Part shown: in pieces, positions 56,301-63,608 of the stretch
How positions within the stretch are numbered: the first letter of the stretch is position 1
Layout: every line of letters starts with the position of its first letter
Source of the DNA: Chrysopilus asiliformis
Lineage: Eukaryota > Arthropoda > Insecta > Diptera > Rhagionidae
Assembly (NCBI GenBank): GCA_964034945.1
Contig: OZ035960.1
Span: 26,833,487 to 26,897,486 of the forward strand
DNA length: 64,000 bases
Direction of reading: 5' to 3'
The notes under the pieces: model-generated
Seen by the model: the letters and a program-made list of their open reading frames with translations, nothing else
What the model was told of the DNA's origin: nothing
Database searches by the model: none
Position numbers and translations under genes: made by a program

Positions 56301-59300
56301 AACCACATAATGCCAATTTTTCCGGGAGAAAATGATAAAAAGGATATTTGCGTTATCCTTACAGGACCTTCCATTTCCAATAGCTAAAAACCGGCTCCTG
56401 GCAACCCAGATAATTTTACAAAAAACCGCATAAAAATCGGTCCAGTAGTTTTTGAGTTTTGTAACTTCAAACCAACCAACCAACAAACTTCCATTTTTAT
56501 ATATATATAGATAAAAATGAACTATTATTTTCTTTTTATTAAAAAAATACTTTTGTTTTTGTTTTGTAATTTTAAGATACTGAAATACAAATATTAAATA
56601 TTGTAGAAAACATACTTATCAAGAACTTTTCATCGATAAACTACGCATTGGTCGAAAATGACCACTAAGATACTTAGCGTGCATCAGAATAAGGGACGTA
56701 TGAGGGTTAATAACTCTTTTTAATTCAAATTGTTTGTTATCAAAATATAGTTAAAATGTATTTTACAATTTGTTTTGTGATGAAATGTTTTTAAAAATTT
56801 TATTTAAACATTTTCAGTTGCTCAAGCCGGACATTTGGTTAAGCGGAGCCTTAAAAATAACGTCTCCTGCTTTGAAGATGGAAGATTTTATCGAAATCCT
56901 GACCGAGCCGTGCATAAAATGTGGTCAAATACGGAATGTGCGAAATATTATTTGTGCTTGGATGGCGAGGTATTTGAGTTTAAGTGCTCTGTTGGATTAT
57001 TGTTTGATATCGTAAGGCAAATATGCGATTTCAAGCAAAATGTGGACAATTGCGATATTACTGCAGGTAAAATTCAATAATTTTTGGTTTTGTCAAAAGC
57101 TTTAGTTTGTTTTATAAACAAGTAGGTATATGGCTCTTTAAAGTAAAGTATTTTTTATTTTTTTAAGAAAATTGAGATATTTTTTCCAGTGAAAATTGGG
57201 ATTGTGTTAAAGTTTTTAAAATGTTTTTATATCACGGGTTTTTTCAGATTTTAAAAGACAGTTTTTTTCCAAAAACGTTCTAATGCTCGAATTTTTAAGT
57301 TTTTTTTTCAACAAGGCCCCTGCCTAGTTCAGTTCTCGTGTTATAGGCAAAAATACACATAAGCATACTATTAAACTAGTTTTTTTCACAGATTTTTTTT
57401 CCAATTTGAAAAATATTATCCTAAATTTTTCAAGTCCTGATTTATACAGAAATCCAAATCCAAATTTAATTTTTTGTATTAAAAGTGTTGTGCAACACCT
57501 CTAGAATAAAAAAACCCCGTGGGACATTCAAATTTATTGTTTTTGTGATTTTTCTAAGAGAAAATATCAAAAAAGTGGGTTGCGGGTAAGTTGAATAACG
57601 GCTTGGCGGGCAAGTTGAATCAGTTTTTTCTTACGTATTTTTTGTTTTTTTGACGTTTGTTTCACATTTTCTTTGTTCTTTTATCAATTTTTGTTTGTTT
57701 CTTGATGAATTTTTACATTTTTTATAAAAACGCAGCAGGAAAAAAATCAAAAATTGGTCAATTAAAAAAACCAAATAAGCGATTAACTAAATCGTAAATT
57801 TCATTGTTTTTTCATATTTACATTATGTAGTGTATATTTAAATTTTTTACTTAAAAAAATACTTAAAAATAACGTTTTTTCATTCTTAAGTATGGAAAAT
57901 GTATGGAAAATTACAGTTATTCATCTTACCCGCACCACTTGTAAATCGGCAGGCATGTTGAATCACCCTTTAAATTGACCTGAAGGCCAGTTAATAAAAC
58001 ATTTAAAAAAAAAGTTCTTCTATGAAATGTAGTCAAGGAATCCCTCTATCGAATGGCTTAACCATTGGAGCGATATGTGACTTTATGTGCGCGCTACAAC
58101 CTAAATTCTAAAAAGTAATTCAACAAGCCCGCTCCTACCCGCTCCTACCCCTTAATCAAAAAACTTGTTCTTATGCCAACATATTTAAAGAGGCTTTTAA
58201 TTTAGAAGAATGGGGACGCCAGTATTAATTCCAAATAAAAAATCGCGGAGGAGGGAGGATTCGATTACCATGACGTATTTTATTGGCAAGCCTTATGCAA
58301 ATTTTATTAAGGGTATTAAAAAAAGGATTAACGTAGCTGTTATCGTCGTAAAATATTACTAATTGACATATTTTTACTTCAAACTGTGAACACACATTTT
58401 CACGGTCGTATTAAAGCTGCAAACATACTCACATTTTCATTCGTATTTTTTTCATTTCTTTCACTTTTTCTTGCTGAAATCACAATATTGGCTTTCATTA
58501 AACACTTATATATTAAGCACTAAATATTTTAACATCACTAAATATTTGAACACTTTTTTTTAGAATTTACTGAAACAGTCAAAATTGCCTACCATTTTGT
58601 TCGAACGGTTTTTACGTATCTTTAACGGTTCAACGTATCTCTAACGGTTCTTATATTATTTTTCCCACATTTTTCCAAAATTTCAGGCATACAGTGGAAC
58701 CTTGATAAGTCGAACCTCTGTGGTTTTTAATCCCCTTGAACTTTCCTATCTTTCGCCATGTTATTTTACCGCGATAAGTCGAAGTTTTGCAAATTTCTGG
58801 ACAAGCTTTGAAACAACATTAAGTCCAAGTTTCTACCCAGAAACCACAGCCACTGGAAGAAACTTCGATTAATCAAATAAAAATGATCTAAAATCGGCAA
58901 TTCGGAAGTATTTAAAGGTGAAACTTTTTTGCGCATTATAACTCAAAATAAAAGCCTAAAATCCTACTTTTTGAATAAATAAAATCGATTTTCTGTTCGA
59001 CAAATTTTCTTCAAAAGACGTGTTCTTGTGCCAACAGCTTAATATGCGTTTTTTATACCCGTATGGTGAAACCAAAGGGTATATTAACTTTGCCTTACCG
59101 TTTGTAACGCCAAGATCCCGTCATCGCACAAAAAAATGAATTACACCAGTGTGTTTAGAATGATAAAAAAAGTTGAATTTAGCATGTCCGTCCGTCCGTC
59201 CGTCTGTCCGTCCGTCCGTCTGTCCGTCTGTGGCGCGGATTGCGGGCGCACGGATTGAGCTAGAGACTTGAAATTTTGCGTGGATCCGTTTTTCGTAAAA

Positions 59301-61242
59301 TGCGAGGCTAAGTTCGTTAATGGGCGAAATTGGACCATTAGGGGGGTACCCCCCATACGAACGAAAACGTTTTTTGCGAATATCTCAAAAACGGTACATG
59401 TTATCAAAAAAGTGCAAGAACAAAAGTTATTTAGGATATGATCCTACATAAAACTCCCATACATCAAAATCCGATTGGAATAAATTTTAAAAAATCTTAT
59501 TGGAAAGTTTGACTTCAAAGTGGAATTTTGATACGCCGTTCAATTAAATCACCATACGGGTTTTCAATAATTGCCAGATTGGCAATTATAGCTTTTGTTA
59601 TGTTTTAATCTAAAATACAGATTAATATGCGTTTTTTATTCTAAAATACAGATTAATACGCGTTTTTTAATCTAAAGTACAGATTAAACATTTTTTATGG
59701 TAAAAGATCATTTTAAAACCGTTAATATATTTTTTATAGTTTTAAAATTTGTTTCATGGATGATTATTCTTCTACCGACTTTTTTTCAGAGGCTCGTGTT
59801 CCAAAACCACTTTTGGCTGCCGCAAAATGTCCAGAAATTGATCACTTAGGGTGTGGAGATGGGACGTGTCTGCCTAACGAATATTTTTGTGATGGATCTG
59901 TGGACTGTCCAGACAGTTCAGATGAGGTAATCAACTTCTATGAATTAAAACGACTTTATTCAAATCCGAAATGTTGATTTTTTTAGGGTTGGTGTGACAT
60001 GGCCAACGATCCGAATGCAGCGGATTCTTGTGACCCATCTTCGTGCACTTTGCCTGATTGCTTCTGTTCGAAAGATGGAACTTTAATACCAGGCGGATTA
60101 GAACCGAATCAAATACCACAAATGATCCTTCTTACATTTGATGATGCCATCAATTTCGATAATTTTGATTTGTTTCAAAGAGCACTACTGACCCAATCGC
60201 GAAAAAATCCTAACGGGTGTCCGATTAAGGCAACATTTTTTGTATCGCATCAATACACAAATTACCAACATGTTCAGAAGTTGTGGAACGATGGACACGA
60301 AATTGCTGTCCACTCAATAACGTAAATAATTTTCAAATAAGGATGTGTGTTGAACATTTTCTATAATAATTTTGTAGTCATAGAGGTCCAGAGGAATGGT
60401 GGTCAAAGAATGCAACTATTGAGGATTGGTTCGATGAAATGGTTGGACAGGCGAATATCATTAACAAATTCGGCAATGTTCGAATGGAAGAGATCAGAGG
60501 AATGCGGGTACCGTTTCTTCGTGTTGGGTGGAACCGACAATTTTTGGTAATGAAAGAATTTGGATTCGTTTACGATGCCTCAATGGTGGCACCATTTTCA
60601 AATCCGCCGCTTTGGCCTTACACGATGGACTATAAAATGCCTCACGCGTGCACCGGCAACCAGCAGAACTGTCCAACAAGAAGCTATCCGGGGATTTGGG
60701 AGCTCGTGATGAATCAATTGGAAGCCGGTGACTTCACATGCGGAATGGTAGATAGTTGCCCGTCACATTTAAATTATGAAGACGTTTACAGACTGTTAAC
60801 GCATAACTTCAAACGACATTACCTTTCTAATAAAGCTCCATATGGATTGTATTTCCATTCGACGTGGTTCAAAAATGAGGAATACTTGAATGCATTTCTG
60901 GTTGGTACCTATCAGATTTCTGCAATACCTTTTTCTGAGCGTGTCTATTCTGCTTGTTTTTAGAAATTCATCGATGAACTGCAAAAACTTCCCGATGTTT
61001 ACTTTGTAACAAACTACCAAGCGATTCAATGGATTCGGCATCCAGTTCCGACCAGCCAAATAAACCAATTCGAGCCTTGGTCATGCAAATCAAAAACTCT
61101 AGAGCCTTCCGAAGTGGCGTGCAATATACCGAATACCTGCAAACTCAGCAGTCGCGTCCTGCATCAAGAGCGCTACTTGTACACCTGCCAAGCATGTCCA
61201 GCACAGTACCCATGGATACGAAACGAATTTGGCCTTGACTAA
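41357..61242 (+). CDS. Chitin deacetylase with CBM14 and LDLa domains (serpentine/vermiform type), 6 exons
   Basis: Secreted enzyme that deacetylates chitin in cuticle and tracheal matrix. Exons: 41357-41456, 56818-57066, 59790-59926, 59987-60321, 60378-60900, 60964-61242. All are GT-AG and total 1623 nt, giving 540 residues, the family length. Exon 1 was found by hand: a basic N-terminus, a hydrophobic core (IFAIYVIGLVGL) and a VAQA|G cleavage site completed across the splice. Its phase fits exon 2. A CBM14 chitin-binding domain spans about 50-110 (CAKYYLCLDGEVFEFKC), and an LDLa module spans 130-165 (CDGSVDCPDSSDE). The NodB-like deacetylase keeps TFDD (D214, D215), HSITH (H271, H275) and a RVPF motif, so it should be active. 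Whether it is CDA1, CDA2 or CDA3 is not decided. Intron 1 (15.4 kb) holds a complete LTR retrotransposon and a piggyBac relic. Exon 1 is the least certain part. Confidence 0.9.
41851..41996. mobile_element. Foldback MITE, 146 bp, in deacetylase intron 1
   Basis: The left arm CCAATTCAGACTAACGATTG continues through GCTTC and ACCAATGAGATCA. The right arm is its inverse, with a few substitutions and one short indel over about 60 bp. Nearly the whole element is a hairpin. Non-coding. Confidence 0.82.
42886..44903 (+). repeat. 5' LTR (2018 bp)
   Basis: Starts TGTTACGAAC and ends GAGTATCA. Unusually long for a Ty3/gypsy LTR. The short ORFs inside are not conserved coding sequence; they are duplicated only because the LTR is. 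Confidence 0.97.
44904..46192 (+). other. Retrotransposon leader
   Basis: About 1.3 kb between the 5' LTR and gag. AT-rich with several TTTATTTATTTATT runs. Apart from the PBS, no feature can be assigned. Confidence 0.6.
44906..44920 (+). other. Primer-binding site, tRNA-Lys type
   Basis: TGGCGCCCAACG begins 2 nt after the 5' LTR and matches the 3' end of tRNA-Lys(CTT) over 12 nt. The following bases (GGATG) diverge, so the match is shorter than usual. Confidence 0.75.
46193..48037 (+). CDS. gag: Retrotransposon Gag polyprotein
   Basis: 614 residues, intact. The N-terminal third is charged and helical. A coiled-coil-like stretch lies near residues 203-260 (LVDQMVRTNDQVSKL and following). 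The retrotransposon Gag/capsid domain lies near 325-500 and includes WKLSFDVSQRGISVNEFLFR and FRELKTDDEIRF. Two zinc-knuckle-like motifs close it: CWNCEKLGHMYMDC (CX2CX4HX4C) near residue 552, and a second Cys cluster CYGC...CPKC that lacks the usual spacing and His. The stop codon lies 82 nt inside the pol frame, so Pol is made by frameshifting. Confidence 0.93.
   Translation: MEVWNLKMEPSHLDEEEFDFELKLRDIPRTRSAVEQLNEKLRQERNNLIPEPTNYPTLACTDLEKRLLETRFTEIQEVATKARNDKDVDGMIKVFSRLLHIINRFHLFSLACPDSSKFCKQFNDIACLEAERLKASLYPKYVMKVNYGLGNYEKGNEDVLEGASDTGLERKEGNLSNLQQPVVGNTVESNTANIVNLNDMVSRSDFNALVDQMVRTNDQVSKLSGAVETIFKGLSDQIVHLSSQMAAMTKTQQTLLGNAQINLPASSTSQVPIADNVDRIRNLANNINFASATQPSASSTAPASFQFPIQRQSRLEYPQYSNPRSKSPISRWKLSFDVSQRGISVNEFLFRVDALMQSERVDANYICANFHRLVVGKANRWFWNFYRRYPKFTWEHLREAFLGEFRELKTDDEIRFSIMKRKQQRGESFCDFSQDIIALSNQMENSLSETELINILKQNLDSRILQMILFHPVHSVDQLRDLCNQAEKYFRNNSYSNLNSNKTNLNSNNNYRHINEIVDLNDSSTILEKNDEVAAFNTSRYPAGDRSNLKCWNCEKLGHMYMDCDSDVVRRFCYGCGFPNTTKRFCPKCNPLNCSPNATTSGQSRSDKQPRPEK
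47956..51381 (+). CDS. pol: Retrotransposon Pol polyprotein (PR-RT-RNaseH-IN)
   Basis: The -1 frame, open for 1141 codons with no stop or frameshift. An aspartic protease motif LLDSGA has its catalytic Asp at codon 152. Reverse transcriptase includes YLDDFLVAT, with YLDD at 451-454. RNase H begins with CDASRSGIGG (Asp at 600) and contains TDHSSLQWL. Integrase has an HHCC zinc finger (H800 to C837 and C840) and a DDE triad at D870, D929 and E964, with the D-35-E spacing typical of retroviral-type integrases. It ends with YHAKDLRPS. All catalytic residues are present, so the copy may be competent. The ATG at 47956 is only the frame opening; translation is expected through a frameshift from gag. 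Confidence 0.95.
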   Translation: MQSVKLLAERDYIRTIALGQATPSGKINDSDYIVDDNVVKSSLDCNVSPKLFIKSSCLNEKPVENKLPLSFDERLKRYNEVRERIFNESSDFSESIPVVSSVKKRTERLRNYYKTKKVFQAKIDSTFLSEGDDLRPYASIYINGKPIVGLLDSGATISCLGKNAIEFLKENNLSWSKMKSSLSTADGKKQPVVGFIHVNITFENVVKPCTLYVVPSLSQELYLGIDFWQIFNIVPSFVNIVSEICPNDDVLNVYNLTHSENSQLEAVKELFPNFSKEGLGKTSLVEHCIDVGNASPIKQKHYPVSPVILSLMYKELDRMLEMGVIEESSSPWNSPVVLVKKPGKVRLCLDSRRVNSVTRKDAYPLPNIEWLLSGLGDAHVISCIDLKDAFWQIPLAKESRDKTAFSVPGRPLYQFTVTAFGLCNASASMSKLADKILEKVPWNLKKYIRKYLDDFLVATPNFDTHIQVLGALALALRQGGLTVNLEKCKFCMKETKYLGYIVGNGTLRTDPEKVEAIKNFPIPKKVKSVRSFLGLTGWYRRFVDNYATIASPITDLLKKKNKFQWTPEAQKAFEELKTILATSPILVNPDFKRHFYIQCDASRSGIGGVLFQKDDNGLEHPIAFISKKLNTAQQNYTVTEIECLAVVESVKKFRQYVEGYCFTIITDHSSLQWLMQYKDLSGRLARWSLELQRYSFVIEHRKGSKNVVPDALSRVFEEINEISDQVLDIDLDSPYFKSSEYEELKLTILGNAEKLPDLCVLDNLVYKRTTFRRDCPETEESLWRLYVPHQLTKDLIVSAHDPPRSAHSGIAKTLDRLRTKYYWPKMAKHVKDYIKACDICKEIKAPNTPLRPPMGEEFIVDRPFQRIYVDLLGPYPRSKSGNTYVLIVVDHISRFPLFKCLKKATTSEIIKYLEEIFTTFGVPETLHSDNGPQFIAKDMESYLTNQGVKHTFTAVYSPQSNKSERVNRSLLAAIRAYIGDDHTNWDVNISNIASALRSSLHTSLGTSPYYVLFGQHMVSHASSYKILNKLTRLGMTDVEILPIDEKFGNMREKVKENLRKAHEKGERIYNTRTKYVNYTPGQEAFRRNFIQSNFSQGINAKLAKKFLKCRIVRKIGTSLYEIEDLQGRKIGVYHAKDLRPS
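48029..48037 (+). promoter_or_regulatory. Probable -1 frameshift site at the gag stop
   Basis: The gag frame reads GAA AAA TAA, and pol is in the -1 frame. The five-A run lets the lysine tRNA slip from AAA to AAA one base back, directly before the stop. The pol frame opens only at 47956, so the shift must occur between 47956 and 48037. There is no canonical XXXYYYZ heptamer in that span. Confidence 0.55.
51382..51799 (+). other. 3' untranslated spacer of the retrotransposon
   Basis: AT-rich, with ATTTATTTATTT runs. The bases just before the 3' LTR (GTCAAACAATCTTGTGT) are not a polypurine tract, and none of 10 nt or more is seen within 60 bp upstream. Confidence 0.6.
51800..53818 (+). repeat. 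3' LTR (2019 bp)
   Basis: Same sequence as the 5' LTR except for one extra A in an A-run (about 52379-52389 versus 43465-43474). It is followed by the target duplication TTCT. Confidence 0.97.
53823..55025. other. Deacetylase intron 1 between retrotransposon and piggyBac relic
   Basis: AT-rich intronic DNA. Apart from the right arm of the split inverted-repeat element (to 54194), I see no feature. Confidence 0.55.
55745..55996 (+). pseudogene. Truncated piggyBac-type transposase N-terminus
   Basis: 83 codons. Acidic, Asp/Glu/Ser-rich (SDEEEEVSEIEDNISDNDEY) and then KDKLIRWQSEPF. This resembles the acidic leader and the WxxxP motif before the catalytic core of piggyBac transposases. The frame then hits a stop after an A-run and the DDD catalytic domain is missing. 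Confidence 0.6.
56105..56507 (-). repeat. Family B repeat inserted in the piggyBac relic
   Basis: Inverted orientation. The module (AGGACCTTCCGTTTCGAATT, then GTGATCAGCGACCCC, then ATTTTTCCGGGAGAAAATG, then GTTATCCTTACAGGACC) is present about two and a half times in tandem, ending in TATATATATAGAT. It shows that family B is internally tandem. Confidence 0.7.
57067..59789 (+). other. Deacetylase intron 2 with repeat remnants
   Basis: A 2.7 kb intron. Near 57585-57625 and 57915-57985 there are related words, one pair inverted (TGCGGGTAAGTTGAATAAC) and one pair direct (GGCGGGCAAGTTGAATCA). Near 58689 CAGTGGAACCTTGATAAGTC resembles a pogo-type terminus after TA. A family A repeat lies at 59.05-59.61 kb. 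The rest has nothing I can name. Confidence 0.5.
59052..59612 (+). repeat. Interspersed repeat family A, most complete copy
   Basis: It runs from TACCCGTATGGTGAAACCAA to CACCATACGGGTTTTC, so its ends are themselves inverted (CCGTATGGTG/CACCATACGG). The interior holds TTTGTAACGCCAAGATCCCG, a (GTCC/GTCT)n run, TGGCGCGGATTGCGGGCGCA and a TTCGTTAATGGGCGAAATTG block. About 560 bp. It is the best reference for the other family A copies. Confidence 0.82.
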
Positions 61243-61278
61243 ACTTTATACTACTTAGATTTACTGCTGCTCTCTTAA

Positions 61279-61284
61279 TTTATT
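61279..61284 (-). terminator. LSM7 poly(A) signal
   Basis: AATAAA on the minus strand (TTTATT on plus), about 75 nt beyond the LSM7 stop. It lies in the 118-bp gap to the convergent deacetylase gene, so the two 3' UTRs probably overlap. Confidence 0.45.
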
Positions 61285-61360
61285 TGTTTCTCTATTATTA
61301 AAAAAAACCTTAATTATATTACATTTGTTACTGTAACGATATTGGAAAATAAGATGCGTT

Positions 61361-61754
61361 TTATGAATCTTGTGTAATAAAGGGATTCTGAATAGACTCC
61401 ATTCCATCTTGAGGACAAATCAAAACAACGGAAGTCCCACGGCAAACAACTAGGCCGAGATTTCTGGTTTCCTCAGCTAGTTTGAAGGGCTCGTCGGGAT
61501 CACGCAGATATTCGATTGTATCGTCGAGTACCAAGTTCAGAAGTAGATCGTATCCTTTTAGAACTCCAGCGGCTTCTCTTCCACCAGCGAATTTCACGCG
61601 GATGGTTTTTTCAAGATATTTGGAGAGGTCGAGGATGGATTCTTTCCTGCGTTTTTCCTTTCCGTCGCCACCACCAGCTGCCTGAAACGAGATTTTCAAT
61701 GAAATCGTGTGCAATATTTTAAAAATTACGAATTACTTTTGCTTTATCAGCCAT
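61361..61754 (-). CDS. LSm7: LSM7, U6 snRNA / mRNA-decay Sm-like subunit, 2 exons
   Basis: Subunit of the LSM2-8 ring (U6 snRNA 3' end binding) and the LSM1-7 ring (mRNA decapping). Minus-strand exons: 61754-61737 (only 18 nt: MADKAK) and 61681-61361, joined by a 55-bp intron (GTAATT...TTTCAG). The total is 339 nt, giving 112 residues; human LSM7 is 103. The Sm1 motif is ILDLSKYLEKTIRVKFAGGR with GVLKGYDLLLNLVLDD, and Sm2 is NLGLVVCRGTSVVLI. An in-frame ATG inside the intron would give a wrong N-terminus (MHTISLKISFQ); the 18-nt exon start is preferred because it restores the family's MADK start. Confidence 0.95.
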
Positions 61755-62119
61755 TGTTTGCTAATTTTTCGATATGATTTCTTTATTGAAGCGCAACCGG
61801 TCACCACAAACGTTTTGATAGCAGTTTTTTTGGTTATGTTGAAATGTCAAAACAAGGTTATCAGTCATCGCGATTTTGGACCGTTTGTCATACTCACAAT
61901 ATATTTTTTTCCTAGAGCCAGAAGGCAATCAATACAACCCAGTAGGACTTTTTGGAATCGCTGTAGTTGTAATCGAAGAATTCATCCTGATTAGAGAGCC
62001 TATAATCTAGAGCAGAGTTGTCCACCTTTGGCTCACTTAGCTCTTCACATCGTTAAAACTTTCATCTATAGCGCCAGAGCTTTTTATGCAATTATGACTA
62101 ATATTGGCACATTTTAAGT

Positions 62120-62258
62120 TGTGTAGAATTTCAAGATTCAAAACGGAAGGATACCGCAAATATCCTTTTCTCCACGAAAAATGCGCACTAGGGGGTTTTC
62201 GGGGTAGCTCATCACGAATCCGGTGTTACAATTTCAAAAATCCTAGCTAAAAGTCCTG
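62120..62258 (-). repeat. Short family B repeat fragment
   Basis: It contains a TTCAAAACGGAAGGATACCG block, CTCCACGAAAAATGCGCAC, GTAGCTCATCACGAATCCGG and TACAATTTCAAAAATCCTAG. The order matches inverted family B copies, and it abuts the foldback element to its right. Confidence 0.5.
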
Positions 62259-62260
62259 TA

Positions 62261-62709
62261 ATGCGGCAGTCACACGACGCTGTTTTGCCACCGCTGCTGT
62301 TTGGCTGTTAGCAGCCGTTTCAGCAGCACCGTGTGACTGCTACTACCAGCAGTAGCGTGATGATTTTAGCAGCGCTAGTGAAGTAGAGACCGTTCTACTT
62401 TGCCAGCGCTACTAGGGATCACGTGATCCTGTTGCATGGTTACTGAGCTGTCAAAAGTCTGATATGTGGAAAAGTTTGTTTATTTTAAGTTGTTATTTTA
62501 CGTTTATTCATTTAAATTTGTGTGTTACGTTTATTATTTAAAAAATCGCCCAAATTCAAATGTCAAACGACGGTTTTGCTGCTTGCCAGCGCTACTAAGT
62601 TATAAATCGTGTGAACCCTCTCAATACGCTGCCTGCTGTTGCTATTTGCCAGCACTACTAACCCAATATCTAGCAGCGCTGGCAAAACAGCGTCGTGTGA
62701 CTGCCGCAT
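62261..62709. mobile_element. Foldback MITE with subterminal GCCAGCGCTACTA repeats
   Basis: The left end ATGCGGCAGTCACACGACGC, continuing through TGTTTTGCCA, is matched by its inverse at the right end (to 62709), about 30 bp nearly perfect. Inside, the word GCCAGCGCTACTA or a close variant occurs at least three times, near 62402, 62585 and 62647. A GCAGCGCTAG inverse-like variant lies near 62370. Subterminal repeated words are typical of hAT-type elements, but no 8-bp duplication is evident. Non-coding. Confidence 0.8.
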
Positions 62710-62964
62710 AAGAAACCGAAATCATGTTGACATACTCAATCATGTGTGTCCATAAAAAATTAAATGTCAGTCAAAAGATGCTCATAAACCGAAGTACCAT
62801 TGTTCAACAATTTTTTTTATAATTCAAAAAGAAAATTCACACTACAGTAAAACATTTTGATTTTTAACATTATTATATTTCTAAGAAAAGATAAACAAAG
62901 ATACTAATTTTAAAAATATCGTATATCGAAGAGATATTTCTCCCTGAGGAATGTTATCTTAGAT

Positions 62965-63608
62965 TTAAGGCACAGTATTTGTCGCTATAGCGATTGGCCA
63001 TGTAATTGGTCCCATTTGAACGATACTAGCAAGCGATTGCTTAATTTTGATAAAGCGTCGCTTAAACTCTAATCCACAGCCTTTCGATAGTCGAAAATCG
63101 AGCAAGATTTTCCCATCCATTTCAATTATGTATGCCTTAAAGATAAGCCTTACTTTACGTCGATCTGTCGTTGATATGGTGACGACACCATCATCATTTA
63201 TTTTCCATGCATAGCCTAATTTATCGAGTATCACTGATAATTGTTTAATCGACTCATCCCATTTCGTTGAGACAAAGAAACGTGTCATACGACGGACTAG
63301 CCTCTGGAACACATTCTGACTAGCGGTTGTTTGCGTTTGATTCATTTGCGAGCATAAAATCAAATCATCAAGCAGAGCTGGCTGCGAGAAACAGAATCCG
63401 TTGTTGCGACCACACTCAGATGGAGCCAAATTCTCATCGTCATTGGCGGGTACAAAGTCTGACTTAACAACTGGCATTGGCTGTGAGCAATACATTCGGG
63501 ATATTGAATCGTCGAAGGGATTTGAAATGTCCTGACTTGAGCGTTGGCGCTTCGTGTGTGGTGACATTTTGCTATCTAGGAGATCACCACGATTTCCAGA
63601 GAGTTCAT
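62965..63608 (-). CDS. grp: Chk1 (grapes) C-terminal exon, partial gene
   Basis: Last exon of the checkpoint kinase Chk1, which ATR activates in response to stalled replication. The exon starts after a minus-strand acceptor (TTTTTCTTGTAG) at 63608, in phase 1, and reads about 213 residues to TAA at 62965. The start is a Ser/Gln-rich regulatory linker with several SQ sites (SSQDI, CSQPM, FSQPALLDD, CSQMN). It is followed by FQRLVRRMTRFF and the KA1-like C-terminal domain (KLGYAWK, VTISTTDRRK, EMDGKILLDFRLSKG, LEFKRRFIKIK), a near-diagnostic match to Chk1. The kinase domain must lie to the right of the window. An ATG at 63567 is internal, not the start. Confidence 0.95.

Larger units (their letters stand above)
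55026..56706 (+). mobile_element. piggyBac-like element, non-autonomous relic
   Basis: TTAA flanks both ends (55022-55025 and 56707-56710), the piggyBac target site. The termini read CCCTAATAGGG on the left and CCCTCATACG on the opposite strand at the right. Subterminal inverted copies of GGTCATTTYCGACCAA lie near 55042 and 56650, with a third near 55216. At 1.7 kb it is shorter than an autonomous piggyBac, and it holds only the N-terminus of a transposase plus an inserted family B repeat. Confidence 0.8.

Noticed and set aside
61361..61714. 117-codon LSM7 ORF starting MHTISLKISF
   Set aside because: The extra N-terminus reads through a 55-bp intron. Splicing to the 18-nt exon gives the family-typical MADKAK start.
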